Below are positions 61,825 to 64,000 of a stretch of DNA of 64,000 nt, in pieces. The notes under the pieces were generated by a model, which saw only the letters and a program-made list of their open reading frames with translations, had not been told where the DNA came from and ran no database searches. This DNA comes from Lysobacteraceae bacterium NML08-0793 (GTDB lineage Bacteria > Pseudomonadota > Gammaproteobacteria > Xanthomonadales > Xanthomonadaceae), in the NCBI GenBank assembly GCA_002798275.1, contig NWQR01000002.1, positions 186,001 through 250,000 of the forward strand, written 5' to 3'. Numbering within the stretch: the stretch's first letter is position 1; every line of letters starts with the position of its first letter. The position numbers and the translations under genes are program-made.

Positions 61825-63867
61825 ATGGAACGCTCTGCAATGCTCCAAGCCAAACCACTGGCCATCGCCCTTGTTTTCAGCCTTGCCGCTGCCGCACTCA
61901 CCCCCGCCGATGCCCAGGCGCAACGCAAGCGCAGCCAAGCCCGGCGCGCAGCGCCCGCGCCGGCCATCAGCGCCGAATGCAAAGACTTCTATAGCGCCAC
62001 CAATCAGGATTGGCTCTCTGCCGTCACTGCCCCGCCCGGCACTGCCAGCACCACCATACTCGGACAACTGGTTGCCCGCAGCGAACAACAGCAGCGCGAC
62101 CTGCTGGATGCCGCGATGCAGGCGCCGCAGAACGATGTGCAAAAACTCCTCGGCGATTTCTGGGCCAGCGGCCTCAATGAAGCCGCGCTGGAGGCCGATG
62201 GCAGCCGCCCGATTGCGCCCCTGCTGGAGCGCATCAACGGCATCCGCCGCAGCCGCGATATCCCCGCCGCCATCGCCGCCCTGCATCAGGTCGGCATCCC
62301 GGTCGCCTTCAATTTCAGCGCCGACCTCGACCTCAACGAGCTCGACCGGCATATCGGCTATTTCAGCCAGGGCGGCATGGCATTGCCCGACCCGGCCTTC
62401 TATACCCGCCAGGATGCCGAAACCGTTGCATTGATGGGGCGCTACCGCAGCTATGTGGAAAAAATCCTCACCCTGACCGGCACCCCGGCCAACCGCCTGG
62501 CCGCCGATACCACCGCCGTTTTTGACCTGGAAACCCGTCTGGCGCGTGTTGCCAAACCGCTGGGCGGGCTGCGCGACCCGCGCAGCAACTACGCCCCGGT
62601 GCCCGTGGCCGAGCTTGGCAAGCAGTACCGCAATCTGCGCCTGGCCGAATTCATCCAGGCTCAGGGCGTCAATGACGACACCGTATCCGTCGCCAACCCG
62701 GCAATGCTGCAAGAACTTGACCGGCTGGTCAGCGGCCTGAAGCCCGAGCAATGGAAGGTCTATCTGCGCTACCAGGTCGGCAATGCGATGGCGCCGTATC
62801 TGTCCAAATCATTCCGCGATGCGGATTTTGAATTCCGTGGCCGCATCCTGCTCGGGCAGCCCGCACCCGCGCCGCTGTGGAAGCAGACACTCGATGCCAT
62901 CAATCTGGCTGCCGGCCCCATGCTGGGACGCGAATATCGCGCCCGTTACCTGCCGCAAGTCACTGCCCAGCGCGCCGAAACCGTGGCCGGAAAAGTCCGC
63001 GAGGCGCTCGCCGCTTCCGTCAGCGCATCCAGCTGGATGAGCGCATCGGCCAAAACCGAGGCCGCCGCCAAACTTGGCAAACTGAAAATCGAAGTCGGCA
63101 GCCCCGCCCGCGACCTTGATTACAGCATCCAGCCGATGGGACGCGGCAGCTTCGGCAGCAATATGCTGATTGCCTCCACCTGGCGGCACCGCGAAGAGAT
63201 GCGCCGCATTGGCCGCCACAACGCTGCCCGCCGCTGGGACGTACTGCCGCAGCAGCCGGCACTGACTTACGACCCGGCACAAAACCGGCTGATTATCACC
63301 GCCGCCGTGCTGCAATCGCCCATCATCGACATGGCACAGCCTGCCGCTGCACATTACGGCAGCCTGGGGGCGCTGGTCGGCCATGAATTGACCCATGCCA
63401 TCGCCGCCCATGGCCGTCATGTCGATGCCAGCGGCAACCTCCGCGACTGGTGGACGGCCGCCGACAACAGCGCCTGGCAAAACCTGCTCTCACGCGCCGC
63501 CAGCCAGTACGGCGCGCACGCCTACCCGATGCTGGAAAACGTCCGCGTCAACGGCCAGCAGGTTGCCGCCTCCGCCCTCAGCGACCTGTCCGGCTTCGAG
63601 CTGGCCGAAGCCGCACTTGCCAGCGCCGAGCCTGGCAGCAGCGACGAAGCATCACGCAAGAGCTTCTACCAGGCCTGGACAAAGCTGTGGGCACAGCAAA
63701 TGAGCCGCGAAGCTGCGACCTTCCTTGCCAGCACCAGCCAGAGCGCACCGGGGCTGTGGCGCGCCAATGGCGTGCTGATGAACAACGCAGGCTTTGCCGC
63801 CACCTACAAATGCAAAACCCCCGCCCCCATGCTGCTGCCCGAAGCACAACGCATCAAAGTCTGGTAA
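61825..63867 (+). CDS. Degenerate M13-family paralogue
   Basis: 680 residues with a signal peptide (AAALTPADAQA). M13 architecture is kept, including the C-terminal VW end and HELTH at H520, but the third zinc ligand is lost: the GENIADLGG position reads ASALSDLSG (Glu replaced by Ser583, the following Asp587 retained). NAYY, the substrate-binding motif, reads ALTY. It is probably not an active peptidase, but the frame is intact so some role is kept. Terminator precedes it, so it may have its own promoter in 61793-61824 or depend on read-through. Confidence 0.85.
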   Translation: MERSAMLQAKPLAIALVFSLAAAALTPADAQAQRKRSQARRAAPAPAISAECKDFYSATNQDWLSAVTAPPGTASTTILGQLVARSEQQQRDLLDAAMQAPQNDVQKLLGDFWASGLNEAALEADGSRPIAPLLERINGIRRSRDIPAAIAALHQVGIPVAFNFSADLDLNELDRHIGYFSQGGMALPDPAFYTRQDAETVALMGRYRSYVEKILTLTGTPANRLAADTTAVFDLETRLARVAKPLGGLRDPRSNYAPVPVAELGKQYRNLRLAEFIQAQGVNDDTVSVANPAMLQELDRLVSGLKPEQWKVYLRYQVGNAMAPYLSKSFRDADFEFRGRILLGQPAPAPLWKQTLDAINLAAGPMLGREYRARYLPQVTAQRAETVAGKVREALAASVSASSWMSASAKTEAAAKLGKLKIEVGSPARDLDYSIQPMGRGSFGSNMLIASTWRHREEMRRIGRHNAARRWDVLPQQPALTYDPAQNRLIITAAVLQSPIIDMAQPAAAHYGSLGALVGHELTHAIAAHGRHVDASGNLRDWWTAADNSAWQNLLSRAASQYGAHAYPMLENVRVNGQQVAASALSDLSGFELAEAALASAEPGSSDEASRKSFYQAWTKLWAQQMSREAATFLASTSQSAPGLWRANGVLMNNAGFAATYKCKTPAPMLLPEAQRIKVW

Positions 63868-63877
63868 CCGGCAAAAC

Positions 63878-63904
63878 AACGCCCGGCCAAGCCGGGCGTT
63901 TTGC
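63878..63904 (+). terminator. Rho-independent terminator after the second M13 gene
   Basis: Stem AACGCCCGGC / GCCGGGCGTT with a 3-base loop, followed by TTGC. The final 96 bp of the window show no gene. Confidence 0.85.
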
Positions 63905-64000
63905 TCTGCCATGAAACACTGCCCGCTAGCGGAGCAGCCAAAACGGCTGGCCTTATGCCCCCCGCAAAATGGATTTTCAAGCCAGGCTCACTGGTGAAAA

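Overview
The window looks like the chromosome of a gammaproteobacterium of the order Lysobacterales (Xanthomonadales), GC-rich (roughly 60 percent by eye). The grounds are the protein styles: a Trm112-like protein upstream of nadC, an mtnB-mtnD-mtnC methionine-salvage cluster, paired M13 peptidases, an rnr-rlmB pair, a DUF2272/DUF3301 pair, and class III PHA synthase genes. The exact genus cannot be read from this sequence. Most of the window is ordinary housekeeping and envelope genes, tightly packed with many 1-8 bp overlaps. I see no insertion sequence, prophage, CRISPR array or rRNA operon.

Layout: 1-7 kb has an M1-type peptidase (cut by the window edge), a membrane protein, a response regulator, the copper ATPase CopA with two near-identical metal-binding domains, a small copper chaperone and two small membrane proteins. 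7-13 kb is a leftward block: a dinJ-yafQ toxin-antitoxin pair with a palindromic operator, a Ser/Thr kinase coupled to an ECF sigma factor, and an isolated hutU. 13-20.6 kb has a frameshifted hicB relic, an NPP-type phosphodiesterase, tRNA-Arg(ACG), purA, rnt, rlmB, rnr and tRNA-Leu(CAG) with a clear sigma70 promoter. 20.9-30.6 kb holds NhaC-type and NSS-type sodium transporters, mtnBDC, tgt, a DUF502 protein, rhlE and a metallo-beta-lactamase/beta-CASP nuclease. 30.7-43.2 kb has a LysM/FecR protein with a CHASE2-GGDEF cyclase, an alkyltransferase-like protein, a CBS-domain membrane protein, exoD, a small HExxH membrane protein, phaC-phaE, pssA, dinB, a DUF3829 lipoprotein and an omega-amidase-like nitrilase.

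The most interesting stretch is 43.37-47.55 kb: a compact leftward peptide-export locus. It contains a HlyD-type periplasmic adaptor, a 62-codon precursor with a double-glycine leader and a Gly/Ala-rich core, an AT-rich small membrane protein (possible immunity protein) and an ABC exporter with an N-terminal C39 peptidase. Together they make a complete class II bacteriocin/microcin V-like system except for a TolC-type outer-membrane protein. Upstream lie a perfect TGTGA-N6-TCACA (CRP/Clp-type) site and a C9 homopolymer between a -35-like and a -10-like hexamer. Hairpins flank the precursor gene. Expression may therefore be controlled, possibly by phase variation.

47.7-64 kb continues with an MsrA-thioredoxin-MsrB fusion, a DksA/TraR-type zinc-finger protein, bacterioferritin, a dicarboxylate/amino-acid symporter, alkaline phosphatase, 3-hydroxybutyrate dehydrogenase with a patatin-like protein, purE-purK, a Trm112-like protein, nadC, DUF2272 and DUF3301 proteins, and two adjacent M13 metallopeptidases. 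The second M13 protein has lost catalytic-site residues. The PHA genes (phaC-phaE) and the 3-hydroxybutyrate dehydrogenase-patatin pair suggest a storage-polymer cycle in this organism.
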